NCBI RefSeq assembly: GCF_020379485.1
Contig: NC_063452.1
Location: forward strand, 36,355,608 to 36,419,607
DNA length: 64,000 nucleotides
From: Brassica napus
Lineage: Eukaryota; Streptophyta; Magnoliopsida; Brassicales; Brassicaceae
Direction: 5' to 3'
In this document: one piece after another, positions 1-11,086 of the stretch
Position numbering within the stretch: position 1 is the first letter of the stretch
Layout of the letters: every line of letters begins with the position of its first letter
Notes under the pieces: model-generated
What the model saw: only the letters and a program-made list of their open reading frames with translations
Told to the model about the DNA's origin: nothing
Databases searched by the model: none
Translations under genes and position numbers: made by a program

Positions 1-1530
1 CAAGAAGTTTCATTGGAGCTTGGTCCAGAATGTGCAGAGATGAGGTGGTTGCTTGTTTCCTAACAAGTAGCTGTCTTTCCACCAACTAGCCAAACACCTC
101 CACAGTCAAGCTAAATGACTATAACAAAGCGCTGAGTGGGAGGCAACCCACTATTAGGTAATTTTAATTGGTTTTCTGAGTTACTAGTATTTACTTTCGT
201 TTTTATTCTTTCAGATTTATTGCAAGACCCAAGTAGGATGATGATCACCATATCGACCGTGGATGAGACGTCGACATCGATCGACATGCTGACACCTGCG
301 ACGATCGATGCATACCGATGCACATCGATCGATTCCCACTCCGGTCAGGTTTATCTTCCTAACTTGTTACATTGAGTACTTATGATATATTTCCACCATA
401 ACTCCGACTGTGTTACACTGGGACAGTGTAATTTACGTCTGGGGTGAGGTTTACTGACATTATTTGTTTTGATTCTTATTAAAAGGATTTTAATAAAATT
501 ATACTTAGCTATGAGAAAGGGACTATGATCTTATTATTGATTTATACTTGAATGTCTAACCACTTTTTAGCACCATTTTAGATTTACTGATTAGAGATAG
601 TACTAAAGATGCTAAAGTGGATCAACCTGTCAACTATACACACTTTCCTTGATTGTTTGAAGGAACCAAAGCTGACCTCCAACACTAAACCTACATAATT
701 GCTTGTCTTGGGGCTTGGTATACATGGGATCGGATTCTTCAGACAAGTCTGGAAGGTAACGCCTTGTGTAGATTCATTTATCACTTTTTCTCTCTGTATT
801 TCGACCCTAGAGTAGTTAGTGTAATAAAAAAAACAAAAAAACAAGAAGAAATTCCGAAATTTATTATTTAAATAGGACTTAGGATTTAGTTTGGAGGAAT
901 CTGAACAGGACTTGGTGGCTAAAACCATTAAGGCTTGATTCATTAAGATTCCAGTAAAAAGAATTCGAACGGGACTTGGAGGCGGCAATCTTCAAGGTTC
1001 GCTTCACAAAGAATTCTTGGATATAGGTCAAAAAGAAGTGAACAGGGCTTGGTGGCAACCACCATTAAGTCTTGATTCATGGAAGCCTGTCCAATCTTGG
1101 TCACTAATCTTGCAATAAAAGCAGACTTTGACTCAAGAGAGAAATTAGAGAGAGAGAAATTAGAGAGAGAGAAATTAGGAACTAACTTTTACCTGCAATT
1201 CTAGATACTTGTCTGAAAATCCTTGCATCATGTGATCGATACTCCCAAGGTAAAGCCTTCATTTTTATATCTATGCTAAGAAATGAGGTTAGTAGAGGGG
1301 AATGTCAGAAGGATTTGCTGAGTTGTTGACTAGTTGAATTTGGTTACTAAGCTAGGATATTGCATAATGTGCTTTTGTGATTAGGACTTTTTAGATGTGG
1401 ATTGCAATATTGTAGAGGTGATGATTTCTATGTTTTAAATTTGTGAGTCCCTGCTGTTTTCAAACCTCTTTCAGAGAGATTGTCTATTTGTTTTGCTTGA
1501 GGACAAGCAAAAAGGTAAGTCTGAGGGAGT
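1..1530 (+). mobile_element. SIDR-1: 3' internal part of an Athila-like Ty3/gypsy element
   Basis: Noncoding 3' internal region of an Athila-like LTR retrotransposon; the rest lies off the left edge. It begins in the end of the internal protein region (a short SID-rich reading segment at about 240-375). The landmark GTGGGAGGCAACCCAC at 137-152 recurs at about 6370 and 24577 in the other SIDR copies and is typical of Athila elements as I know them. Next comes the hairpin ACACTGGGACAGTGT near 415-429, then about 1 kb without a usable reading frame. That stretch contains several 'aggacttggtggc..accattaaggctt' units at roughly 70-120 bp spacing (about 900-1080) and a GAGAGAGAAATTA microrepeat (1137-1167). 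It ends in a polypurine tract against the LTR. Family assignment is inferred from these landmarks and the linked protease in SIDR-2. Confidence 0.75.
1517..1530 (+). other. Polypurine tract of SIDR-1
   Basis: AAGTCTGAGGGAGT immediately precedes the LTR start TGATA. The same tract (AAGTCTGGGGGAGT) precedes the LTRs at 7650 and 25932, which fixes the LTR left boundary and shows plus-strand orientation. Confidence 0.8.
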
Positions 1531-2849
1531 TGATATACCATGGATTTGACCCATTTTCATCCATGGTATATAAGTGTTTTACTATCTATATATTATATAT
1601 TCTATCCTATTAGGTATGTTTTCAGGTTCAGGAGTATCTTGGAGTAAAGTGATGATTATGGAGCATTTAGGAGCTTGAAAGAGATTTCATCCGAGCTGAC
1701 CATTAGAGGTCGATATGCATAAGAAGCTATCAATCGATGTACATCCTGTACCCTCGATCGATGTCGAGATGCAGAACGCGCGACTTGGTTCCAGCCGACT
1801 TTAAACCCAAGGCTTCACCAAATTACAAAATTATCCCTAACGAGTTTTTAACCTAATAGTTATATACTTGCCTAAGTGTTAAGAGGCAAGGAGAGCTTTT
1901 ACCATCATTGTATTCTTACTTTCAGCAAGAGAGAGAGAGAGAGTTTTAGGAGAGAAGATCATAGAGAGATTTGTGATTGGAACTCCATTGATTCATCTAT
2001 TCTATTATATGCAGTTTTTATCTATATTTGTGTCATGAATTGCTTAGCTATGTCTGAGTAGTTTACTTGTTAGATTCAGGGTTCAAATAGGTTAGAGGGA
2101 TTAGCCCCAACTATAGAATTGCTTAGTTGTGATATTCATTGATTGATTGTTCTTAATGCTTGTTCTAGCCTTGCTAACTAGAATATTGAACCTAGGAATT
2201 TGCATGTGTCAAGCATCCTTGATCATCCTGTCCTGAATCTAATCTTTCATGCTAGGACTGCTAGAGAGAGCTAACCGCTGATCTTGGAGACTAGTAAGCA
2301 TTATCAACATGCGCCTAGGGCTTAACTAGAAGCTATCGATCGATATCGTCATCTGACAATGGATCGATATTGTGAAAGGTGTATCGATCGATATTGTGAA
2401 AGGTGTATCGATCGATATCCCTATAGGATCATCGATCGACACTTTCTTGGGATCAAAAGACGACAGTTGAGATCCAAGATCTAGTTAGTTAACCAGTGAA
2501 ACATTGCCATCGCTGATCACTGTGATTAAGGAGTTGAGCTCTAATATATCATGCATGCAACTGTTAGGCATCTATAGGATTATAATCTCCAACACCTGAA
2601 TAGAAACCCTGCATCTAATACCTTCCAATAAAGTTACACCCCCAATCATCTTGTTAGTAGAGCAATAGCCTTGCTCAATTAGGATTTCTATTTACTTTTA
2701 AACCCAAAAAACAACAAACACCTAGAATTAATAACCTGACTAGATTTAATAGGTTCTCCAGCTCCTTGTGGATTCGATCCCTAATTACTGCAACTGAACC
2801 TCTTACTTGAGAGAGTAATTCACTCCTTAGGGTAATTTGAGTGGTATCA
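1531..2849 (+). repeat. LTR S1 of the SIDR (Athila-like) family
   Basis: A 1,319-bp long terminal repeat starting TGATATACCATGG and ending GTGGTATCA; the 5-bp termini TGATA and TATCA are inverted repeats. It is collinear with the LTRs at 7650-8965 and 25932-27250. It contains ATCGATCGAT/C motifs at about 1733-1765 and 2335-2440 and a TATA-like stretch near 1860. The left flank is a polypurine tract and the right flank runs into another SIDR internal region. It therefore serves as 3' LTR for SIDR-1 and as the left LTR of SIDR-2, as expected of a tandem made by LTR recombination. No recognisable primer binding site follows it. Confidence 0.85.
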
Positions 2850-2874
2850 CTCGACAAGAGGGGTAGGGGATGAT

Positions 2875-4796
2875 GTGATGAAACACCACGTGAATGTCAT
2901 CATTGAGGATGATTTTTGGCAAGTGGTAAAGGAAGAGAAGCTGCAAGAAGGAGATTTCGAAGTAGAAAGTTTGATGAGTTTCGGTGGATCGCATTGGTGT
3001 CGATCGACGCCAGACTTTGAACAACGATCAACGTCGGCCAGTCCAAATCGATCGACAGGATGTCCATAGCATCGACCGATGACAACAACGGAGTCAACCG
3101 CATCTTGCAATGCCTTGAGGATTCTGACTTACGAGGAGTTCACAAAACACCCACATCCGCCCAGCTCTGATAACGTAAGAATCGCTCGACGAGCTGATAC
3201 CTCCATCGATCGACATGGAGAATCTACTATCGCTCGACAAAGAGATGTCAGTATCAATAGACAACCTCCAGCGCCCATCGATCGACGAGCACCTATTACC
3301 TACCGAGTGCAGATGCCAAAGATAGATGTTGCACGTCTTAATGCACTCAGGCCCACACCCAAACCTTCAGAAAACTCACCAGAGACCGTCAGGACACCTT
3401 CAGATGATGGAGAAGATCCTATGGAAGAGGATAGGGTTCCTACTAGAAGAACCCTAAGGAGAAGAAAGGAAAAAGTGGCGAAACATCTGAAGAGGGGGGC
3501 TAATGAAAAGGAAAAGGAAAATTTCCGAAAGAGAGTCTTCAGGATTCCTCTAGATAAGCCATTCGAAGAGGCCTATTATACCCACAGATTGTGGATGTTC
3601 TTTAGAGAAACTAGAGAGAAAGAAAAAGACATCAAGAGAATGTTGTGTGAAGCTAGAGAAAAGATGAGGATGAGGATTGCATTGAAGAAGAAGAGTGATC
3701 CTGGGCAATTTGCAATACCATGCACGATGAAGGGTATTGCATTTCCACATGCCTTGTGCGACACAGGAGCATCTCTCAGCATCCTACCTAGGGTTATGGC
3801 AGACCATCTAGGTCTGCAGGTGGAGCCTTCGCAGGAATTGTTCACTTTTGTGGATTGTTCCCAGAGAAACTTATGAGGAATTGTGAGAGACCTAGAGGTG
3901 CAGATTGGTAATGCCCTAGTTCCAGTTGATTTCCATGTCCTGGACATCAAGCTAAATTGGAACTTTTCTCTACTACTTAGGAGAGCCTTCTTGTCAACAG
4001 TGGGAGCAGTAAGCAACTTGCAAACCAACCAGTTGTGTCTAACACTCATCGATCCTAATGCCCACTATGACCCCACTCCAGTCAAGAAGCCATAGATGTC
4101 CTCCAGAAGAATCAATGATCCAGGAATCATAGCAGCTTGCCACTGCGGAGCCGAGTACGAGACAGACTACTCAGTGTCGATTGAGACTCACATAGCAACA
4201 TCGATCGATAGCGGCCATCAGAAATCGACTGGCACACAACATGAAGAATCGGTCGATAGTAGTCCAGATGATTGGGAGAACGACAACTACAACCCCACTA
4301 TTGCCGCATACACCAGACAACACATGCATACAGAAGAGTATGATGAAGACTATGAGGATGAACGAGCTACTGAGTACAAAGCCATCCTTGATGAGGAGGA
4401 TACACTTCTACATCATTCCTCTTGGAAAAGGAATGCACCATCGATCGACATACCTGGCTCACCATCGATCGATACTCAACCTCCTCAGAGAAACCGGAAA
4501 TGAGCATCGACCGACATCGCCAACTACTCATCGATCGACGCGGAAGTGAATCGAGTGAGAGAGGGAGACTACTCGATTGGCAGTTGGGCAGATGATCACC
4601 ATCACGAAAGCTATGCAGTAGAAACAACAATATATGATCCAGGAGCAGATGAACAACATGAAGGTTTCACATATGAGGAACTTCTCAACATGCAAAGATT
4701 CGATGAAACAGATCAACATCGATCAGATACTGCTTGGGGAGAACACGATACACGCGTCCGATCAACAGAGCACACTGTCCATCGATCGACATAAAC
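2875..4796 (+). pseudogene. SIDR gag/protease-like polyprotein, broken by stops
   Basis: One frame runs 2875-4796 with internal stops at about 3067 (TAG), 3874 (TGA), 4093 (TAG) and 4501 (TGA). The first third has SIDR tracts (about 3195-3290). A basic segment follows at about 3430-3700 (runs of Arg/Lys/Glu). Then comes a retropepsin-like core with the motif LCDTGASLSILP at about 3754-3790, whose Asp-Thr-Gly is the expected aspartic protease active site. After the protease come the downstream flap region (3883-4090) and an acidic SIDR-rich tail. The motif and position match the PR of Athila-lineage Ty3/gypsy elements, but here the polymerase is missing and the frame runs on into repeats. Non-functional as it stands. 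Confidence 0.7.
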
Positions 4797-5195
4797 CCTT
4801 CAACATCGATCGACATAAATCCTTCAACATCGATCGACAACCGCTCTAAACCAATAACCACTGTTAGCGAAAGAGATAAATTTAATAACGAGTATCTAAC
4901 TCCAGACAAATTTGTTTTTTTCAGGTACCCAGATGGCCACGCAAGAGCAAAAGACGTACGTATACTGAATGTATCTCGAAAAGATATTGCAGACATCCTT
5001 CAGACAGCCAATGGAGCCGAAAATTTGTTCGTACTTCAACGCAACATTCAAGAATACCAACAGAAAGATAAAAAAGAGTTCTATGACGCAGCTGGTGGCA
5101 TAGACAAAAGCTTTGAAATAAGGTCTCCCCATCCCACTCGACCATCGTTCGACGTTGACGTCCCAACATCGGTCGACAGACAGCCAGAATTCTGA
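4734..5195 (+). pseudogene. SIDR protein, middle segment (shifted frame)
   Basis: A 153-codon open segment, +2 relative to the preceding frame, overlapping its end; a frameshift near 4740-4800 probably separates them. It opens with three Ser-Ile-Asp tracts and continues with a non-repetitive part of about 90 residues (YPDGHARAKD onward) with a mixed-charge helical look, then a second SVD/SID tract. A run of T ending in TTTTTTTCAG at about 4914-4924 resembles a 3' splice site, so part of the sequence before it could be intronic; this is only an inference. SIDR-3 lacks this segment. I do not recognise its function. Confidence 0.45.
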
Positions 5196-5321
5196 AGAAG
5201 AGATTTTGATTCACACGGTACCAGGAAATTCTACTGGGAAGAGAAAGATCAGTATGGAGTCTACGGAGATGAACAGGGATAAACCAGAGATCTAGATGGA
5301 AACACCATTCGTCTTCACAAC

Positions 5322-6322
5322 ATGGATATCAGAAGAGTTCTTGAGAGAGCTTCGAGAGATGAGCCAAGCTACATATGTCTTCCTGAACATGCTAACTTAT
5401 TCACAAAGACCAAGCTGGTACCAGAGATCTACACCAAGGACGAGATCAATGAGATGTTCAATGGAGTATGTGGTGAACAAGAGAAGAACAAAGAAGCTTT
5501 CCATATGAAGCTTGATGGTGTCTACTATCCATTGAATGACAGTATAAGTTGGCTAACTACTTGCATGGAGGAGATAAAGCAAGACATAGCCAGAATTCAA
5601 CATGCTACCGACGTTGCTCGATCGTCATCGATCGACAGAGATCAACATACATCGATCGATGTTCGTCAACACACATCGATCGACAATCGGATGCAAATAT
5701 CGGTCGACGACAATCCACCACGCCCACATACGATGAAGTCTCAAGAAAAATTTCACACCAGGGAAGAAATAGATCAGTTGGTAGAAGAGATCTATAGAGC
5801 TCTGGAAACTACAGAAGAAAGGCTTGATGGGAGATGTGATGACATCTATTTCCCAATGGATCTTAGCATCAGTGCTTTAACTTCCAAGATTGAAGCTATG
5901 CAAAAGGGAATTGGTGGAGATTCAGAGTTACATTACCCGCCGACCAGAAGCATCGTCATCGAACAACAGACGCAACAACAAATCGACCGACATTCATCAT
6001 CGAACTTCGGTCGACGACGCTACAAACAGAGGCCAGCTAGTACCAAAGATAACATCAGACATGTCCGACACACATTACCATGGAGAGGAGATCTCAGCTG
6101 ACACTTACGCCACACTTAGAAGACATCAGTTCAACCTTGAGAGTCTTGAAGAAAGATTGCAGAGGATGGAAAACGAGGATGGAAAACACAACTGCAACAA
6201 TGAAGGAAAAATGGCGTAGAGGGGATGAAGCAATGAGAGATTTCGCTGGTACATGGTTCAACAAGCGCAAAGAAGAGATGGATACTTGTTTTCCACCAAG
6301 TCCCAGTGCTCAACATTACTAG
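5322..6322 (+). pseudogene. SIDR protein, C-terminal coiled segment with duplicated module
   Basis: Open from 5322 to 6101, then continued in neighbouring frames to the TAG at 6320-6322. A module appears twice: a DEIN/EEID start, then LDG(V/R), YYP or YFP, then ISxLT and a short helix (about 5435-5600 and 5760-5925). The two are separated by SIDR tracts (about 5615-5710). The final part (about 6065-6322) is helical and charged, ending near the sequence SAQHY. The same C-terminal part is found in SIDR-3 at 24290-24530, so the stop is conserved. No known domain recognised; a structural or nucleic-acid-binding role is a guess. Frameshifts near 5935 and 6170 make it a pseudogene. Confidence 0.5.
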
Positions 6323-7635
6323 CCCAATCACCTCCAAAGTCAAGCTTAATGACTATAACAAAGCGCTTAGTGGGAGGCAACCCACTATTAGGTAATATTT
6401 ATTTAGTTTTTATTGATATACTATTTATGTTGGTTTTTAATTATTTCAGGTAATATAAAAAAAACAAAAAAAAAATCCGAGTAGACGATTGCCGTGAGTA
6501 TCGACCGACGAGAAGCTGTCGACATTGCCTAACCTGCCGCGACCGACATCAACATCCCTACATCGGTCGACATCCATTCCGGTCTGGTATATCGTTCTAA
6601 CTTGTTACATTGAGTCCTTATGATTTAGTTATCACCATAACTCCGACTGAATTTACACTGGGGACAGTGTAGTTTAAGTCCTTATGAACTAATAGATTTT
6701 TGCTTGTTATCTAACCACTCTTTAGCACCATTCTAGACTTACTGATTGCAGATAGTACTAAAGATACTAAAGTGGATCAACCTGACAACTATTCACATTT
6801 GCTGAGATTGTTTGAATGAACCAAAGCTGACCTCCAACACTAAACTTGACACAACTACTTGTCTTGGGGCTTGGTATGCATGGGATCGGATTCTTCAAAC
6901 AAGTCTGGAAGGTAAAGCCTTGTGTTGATAGATTAATCACTCTTTCTCTCTCTATTTTCGAAATATAGATAATAAAAAAAAATTATTATTACTATTATAT
7001 ACATATCTATTAGAGATTTATTAGGAAGAAATTCGAACATGACTTGGTGGCTTCAACCATTAAGGCTTGCTTCATAAGAATTCTATAAGTAAAGGACTAG
7101 AACAGGACTTGGTAACTACAACTATTAAAGCTTGCTTCGCAAATAATCCTAGGATATAGGTCAAAAAGAAGTGAACGCGACTTGGTGGCAACCACCATTA
7201 AGGCTTGATTCATGGAAGCCTGTCCAATCTTGGTCAATGATCTTGCTAATATAATCAGACTTTGACTAAGAGAGAAAATTAGTAGAGAGAGAGGATAGAA
7301 ACTAATGTTTACCTGCAGGTCCAGATACTTATTTGAAAGTCCTTGCATCATGTGATCGATACCTCCAAGGTAAAGCCTACAATTTTATTTATGCTAATAA
7401 ATGAGGTTGGTAGAGGGGAATGTCAGACAAGATTTGCTAAGTTGTTGGCTAGATGAATTTGGTTGCTAAGCTAGGATATGGTATAATGTGCTTTTGTGAT
7501 TAAGACTTTTTAGATGTGGATTGCAATATTGCAGAGGTTATGATTCTAACTTTTAAATCATGTGACTCCCTGCTATTTTAAAACCTCTTTCAGAGAGACT
7601 GCCTGTTTGTTTTGCTTGAGGACAAGCAAAAAGGT
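6323..7635 (+). other. SIDR-2 3' noncoding region
   Basis: No gene. It contains the conserved GTGGGAGGCAACCCAC block (6370-6385), a GGTAAT...TTTCAG segment of 58 bp (6392-6449) resembling a very short intron, SIDR-like CGACCGAC motifs (6500-6570), the ACACTGGGGACAGTGT hairpin (6656-6671), a degenerate repeat of 'gacttggtggc..accattaaggctt', and the approach to the polypurine tract. It is collinear with 24531-25917 and with 120-1516. Confidence 0.7.
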
Positions 7636-7649
7636 AAGTCTGGGGGAGT
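7636..7649 (+). other. Polypurine tract of SIDR-2
   Basis: AAGTCTGGGGGAGT directly before the LTR start TGATAGACC. Confidence 0.8.
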
Positions 7650-8965
7650 TGATAGACCATGGATTTGACTCATTTTCATCCATGGTTTAAAGGTGTTTAT
7701 ACTAATAATTATTATATTATAGAGTCTATTTATTATATTTATAAGATCATAAGTGATTTGGAGATAAGTGATGATTTTGGAGGATTTTGGAGATATTTGG
7801 AGCAAGCACCTGAGATGACCATCGAGCTCGACCATCGGTCGATATTGGAGAGGAATAATTGATCGATATTCATATCTTGACATCGATAGACAGCGAAGCG
7901 CGCAAAAAGCCCGTTTGGTCACAGCCGACTTGAAGCCCAAGTCTTTACCAATTTACAAGATTGCCCCTGGCGAGTTTTAACCTAATTATATAAGCTTTGC
8001 CACCATGTTAGAGGCAGAGTGTGCTTTTCTTGTTTTATTATTTTCACAGCAAGATTTTCTAGGATTTTGATAGATTGGAGAGAAGATCCAAAGTTATAAT
8101 TTGTGATTGGAACTCCAATAATATCTATTTACTATTCTAATGAAGTTTTCTTACCTAACTGTTGTTATGAATTCTTTAGCCATGTCAGAGTAGTTCCATT
8201 GTTAGATTTTAGGGTTTAAATAGGTTAGGAGAGATTAGCCCCAACTATAGATTGATGAGTTGTGGTAATTGTCATTAGGATTGTTCATTAATCACTGTCT
8301 TTAGATTAGCTACCTAGAACTTGCCCTAGGATTGAAAGATAAAAGCGAGAGCTTCATTCTCATCCTGAAAACATTCTAACTGAGCTAAGTTTCTTGCTAT
8401 GAGTAAGGCGAGAGCTGATCTAGTGAGCTTAGTAAGCTATCATTCAACCCGCGCATTAAGCTTAACTAGAAGCACGTTGATTGATATCATTATTGAATAA
8501 TCAATTGACGGAGCAAAAGGTGTATCGATCGATATCCCTATAGGATCATCGATCGACACTTTCTATTGGTCGACATACGATAGTTTAGATCATTAGATCT
8601 ATTTAATAGACAAGTCTGAACATGCGAAAGCTGATAGACTTGTTGACTAAGTAGTTGAGCTTTACATTATCATGCATGCAACTCATTAGGCATCTGTAGG
8701 ATTATAATCCCAAGTTTCCTGAATAAAAACCCTAAGTCTAACTATTTCCTTTTTAAGCACCAAACATCAATAAATCAATTGAACAAACCAATTTCAATAT
8801 AAAACTGCAATTTACATTTAAATATCTAAAACCATCTAGCTTAACAAATCATATTAGATTTCTTAGGTTCCCTAGCTCCCTGTGAATTTGATCCCTAATT
8901 ACTACAACTCGACCTCTTATTTGAGAGAGTATAAATCACTCATTAAGGTAATTTGAGTGGTATCA
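7650..8965 (+). repeat. LTR S2 of the SIDR family
   Basis: A 1,316-bp LTR starting TGATAGACCATGG and ending GTGGTATCA. It contains TATATAAG near 7987 as a probable core promoter and ATCGATCGAT/C motifs near 7820-7890 and 8525-8560. It is closer in sequence to the LTR at 25932 than to LTR S1 (for example AATCACTC rather than ATTCACTC near the end), so two LTR subtypes are present. Confidence 0.85.
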
Positions 8966-9064
8966 TTTCCCTAGCTCCTTGTGGATTTAATCCCTAAGTA
9001 CTACAATTGAACCTCTTATTTGAGAGAGTAATTCACTCCTTAGGGTAATTTGAGTGAGATCACT
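8966..9064 (+). repeat. Extra SIDR LTR tail fragment
   Basis: About 99 bp that repeat the last part of a SIDR LTR (starting TTTCCCTAGCTCC and ending near GAGTGAGATCA) directly after LTR S2. Its sequence follows the S1 subtype (ATTCACTCCTTAGGG) rather than S2. It is therefore the end of a second LTR copy, not a local slippage product. Confidence 0.75.
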
Positions 9065-9829
9065 ATTAAGAAAATAATTATCGTATAACCCATAGTCGGA
9101 AATCATATGATAAATTCTTCGTAACAAAACTCAATCCTAACAACCAAACGGTTAATGGAAAACCTAAACTTGTCGACAATCGACCAAGTTCAATACATTC
9201 CAAAATTCACTTTACCCCCTCTACATTTTACCCATAACACGCGGCATGTAAGGAAAAATTTGTAACAAAGGTCCTAGATCTATACGAAACATCCTAAAAA
9301 ATGGACGAAATTGATATCGGAAGGCCAACACTTCACAAAGCACTAGGAAGGAAAACGCTTCTTCCCATGGACAAATTTATGCGCCCCCTTGGTCCTAATT
9401 CCTTGATCGCAAATCAAACTATTAGCATCCAAACAGCAACAACAGTTTGGCTGCAAACATCCGCAAACAAACCAAAAATGTTTCTCTGACGTAGGGTTAA
9501 GACTAAACTCTTGCAACACCGCAAAATATCTTCAAGCCCGCAAACATTTTAACCACGAAACGTGGCATACAAAAGAAAATCCAATCTTCAGCATCGCGAG
9601 ACGTCGCAGATGCTTTAATTAAGACATAAGTTTTTTCGACAAATATACCTTCCTCGATAAAAACACCTTCTTGGAAGACCAAACAGTCATATGCACTAAC
9701 TGCTTCTCAAACATGTATTCTTTACGAAGACTCAAAAACAGTAATATATAATGATAAGTTTGATGCTGATCAGAAAAAACTCTTAACATCCTAAACAGAC
9801 TAAGCCATCTCGTAGAGATACCTCTCGTA

Positions 9830-10150
9830 CACCCGACACAAGGGTAATAGCGCTATATAAAAATTCCAAAATTTTGGTAAGCAGTTTCGGGACATTTAAA
9901 AATTGTCCTCGAAGAGATGCTCGATTCCTACCATACAATTCACGTAAGCCGAGAACATATCGCAGACTTTAAAGCATGACGAAATCAGGTCGAAAACGAT
10001 ACGGGAAACGTAAGTCAAAGTAGTTATCTCAACCCCTAAAGCCGTGATTAGACATAGGTCTTGCCCTAAACCCAGCACACTGGTCTCTAACATCTCTAGG
10101 CAAGATATCGAAAGATACGAGATCCCAAAATATGTCTCTTCGTTTGTGTT
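9830..10150 (+). other. Conserved post-pol noncoding block, Tat-E copy
   Basis: Shared with 33425-33740 (Tat-A) and 43690-43883 (Tat-D). It includes a run from the CGCTATA region to the phrase ending CGAGAACATATCGCAGAC and, in Tat-E and Tat-A, a second part reading GGTCTTGCCCTAAACCCA. Conserved over several hundred bp without an open frame. Confidence 0.6.
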
Positions 10151-10480
10151 CCAACGTTCATGAATTCCGAAAAGCAAAATTTTTAGACATTCGCATCTAA
10201 AACGAACATCGATATAACGATCTATCAAAGAGTTAGAATATGATATGAAAACTCATAAACTTCCCTCTACATTCATACGAATACAAACATGCTCTTAAAA
10301 CGCTAAACTCAATTCATTAAAACAGCCAACAAAGCTAGTCTCGAGGTCGACAAACGTCCCATATAAAATGCCATCGGCAGCAACATGCTTGATAACCTCT
10401 ACATGACATATAAACCGGACTGTAATGGTCTCACTAGAAAACAAGTCTTAAGAATCTTAACTCCAGGACGATCTGAGAAA

Positions 10481-10526
10481 GGCTTGATCCCTTCGACAAG
10501 GGTACGTTGGCAGCCTTCACAAGGTG
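10481..10526 (+). ncRNA. Tat hairpin motif, copy E1
   Basis: GGCTTGAT is followed by the stem-loop CCCTT-CGAC-AAGGG (10489-10502), then TACGTTGGCAG, then a second stem-loop CCTT-CAC-AAGG (10514-10524). Three other copies in the window keep both hairpins with different stem bases (11792, 32953, 43223). That it acts as an RNA structure is an inference; function unknown. Confidence 0.5.
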
Positions 10527-10647
10527 GAACCCTAATCTTATCGCACTCCACTTTTAGTAGAGTGAGCAGACCAGTACTTCCAACCATTAATTCCACCTAA
10601 CTTACCTAACCTGCCTAACCGCTCGCAAGAACATCGCAAAAATTCTA

Positions 10648-10660
10648 GCGAGTTGGGGGG
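10648..10660 (+). other. Polypurine tract of Tat-E
   Basis: GCGAGTTGGGGGG, five bases before the LTR start TGTTGGGG; Tat-A has the matching tract CGAGCTGGGGGG at 36078-36089. Confidence 0.75.
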
Positions 10661-10900
10661 CTAATTGTTGGGGTCAAAATCGGTCATGACAGAATAATTT
10701 CGGAAAGTTCTCAAGAAAATGTCTCTCTTTAACAAAGAGATAATAGTTAAAAAAAATAATAACGGGGAAACTGAAATTCATGAGTTTCGTATGAATTCTG
10801 AAAAGGATTCATACGATAAGCCCTCGAGAAAGGTTACTCGAATTCTCGGACAAATGGATCCTGAACGTCGAAACAACGAAACAACTATAAGGCTCTATCT

Positions 10901-11086
10901 CCCAACTCGCCCGTTCGGCGAGTTGGACCGAGCAAAACCGTCCAACTCGCCCGTTCGGCGAGTTTGACTGAACAAGTCATCCAACTGGCCTGTTCGGCGA
11001 GTTGGACCGAACAAGTCGTCCAACTCGCCGCACAGGCGAGTTCGACCGAACAAGCAATCAAACTAGCCCGTTTGGCGAGTTGGATC
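10901..11086 (+). repeat. Tandem palindromes in the Tat-E LTR
   Basis: Five imperfect units of the form CAACTCGCC-CGTTC-GGCGAGTTG, spaced by GACCGAACAAG-type linkers. Each unit can fold into a stem of about 9-10 bp. This lies in the upstream (U3) half of the LTR, about 235 bp from its start. Other Tat LTRs hold palindromes of different sequence in the same region. Confidence 0.85.

Larger units (their letters stand above)
2850..7649 (+). mobile_element. SIDR-2 internal region (non-autonomous, protease but no RT)
   Basis: Internal region between LTR S1 and LTR S2. It carries a decayed gag/protease-like frame (2875-4796), two further coding segments rich in Ser-Ile-Asp-Arg tracts (4734-5195 and 5322-6322), and a 1.3-kb 3' noncoding region. 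No reverse transcriptase, RNase H or integrase motif is present in any frame, and no tRNA-complementary primer binding site follows LTR S1. Movement would depend on proteins from an autonomous relative. The whole unit is collinear with SIDR-3 at 23041-25931. Confidence 0.8.
9065..10647 (+). mobile_element. Tat-E: 3' noncoding internal region of a Tat-lineage Ty3/gypsy element
   Basis: No credible gene in 1.6 kb. Blocks here are collinear with DNA downstream of pol in Tat-D (43360-43883) and Tat-A (33180-33740): GCGAGACGTCGC (compare about 9597 and 33290), TTAAAAATTGT, and GATGCTCGATTCCTACCATA at about 9914-9933. It is followed by the hairpin motif (10481-10524), a polypurine tract and the LTR. 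The 5' part of the element, including all coding DNA, is missing; the left junction against the SIDR LTR tail is abrupt. Confidence 0.65.
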
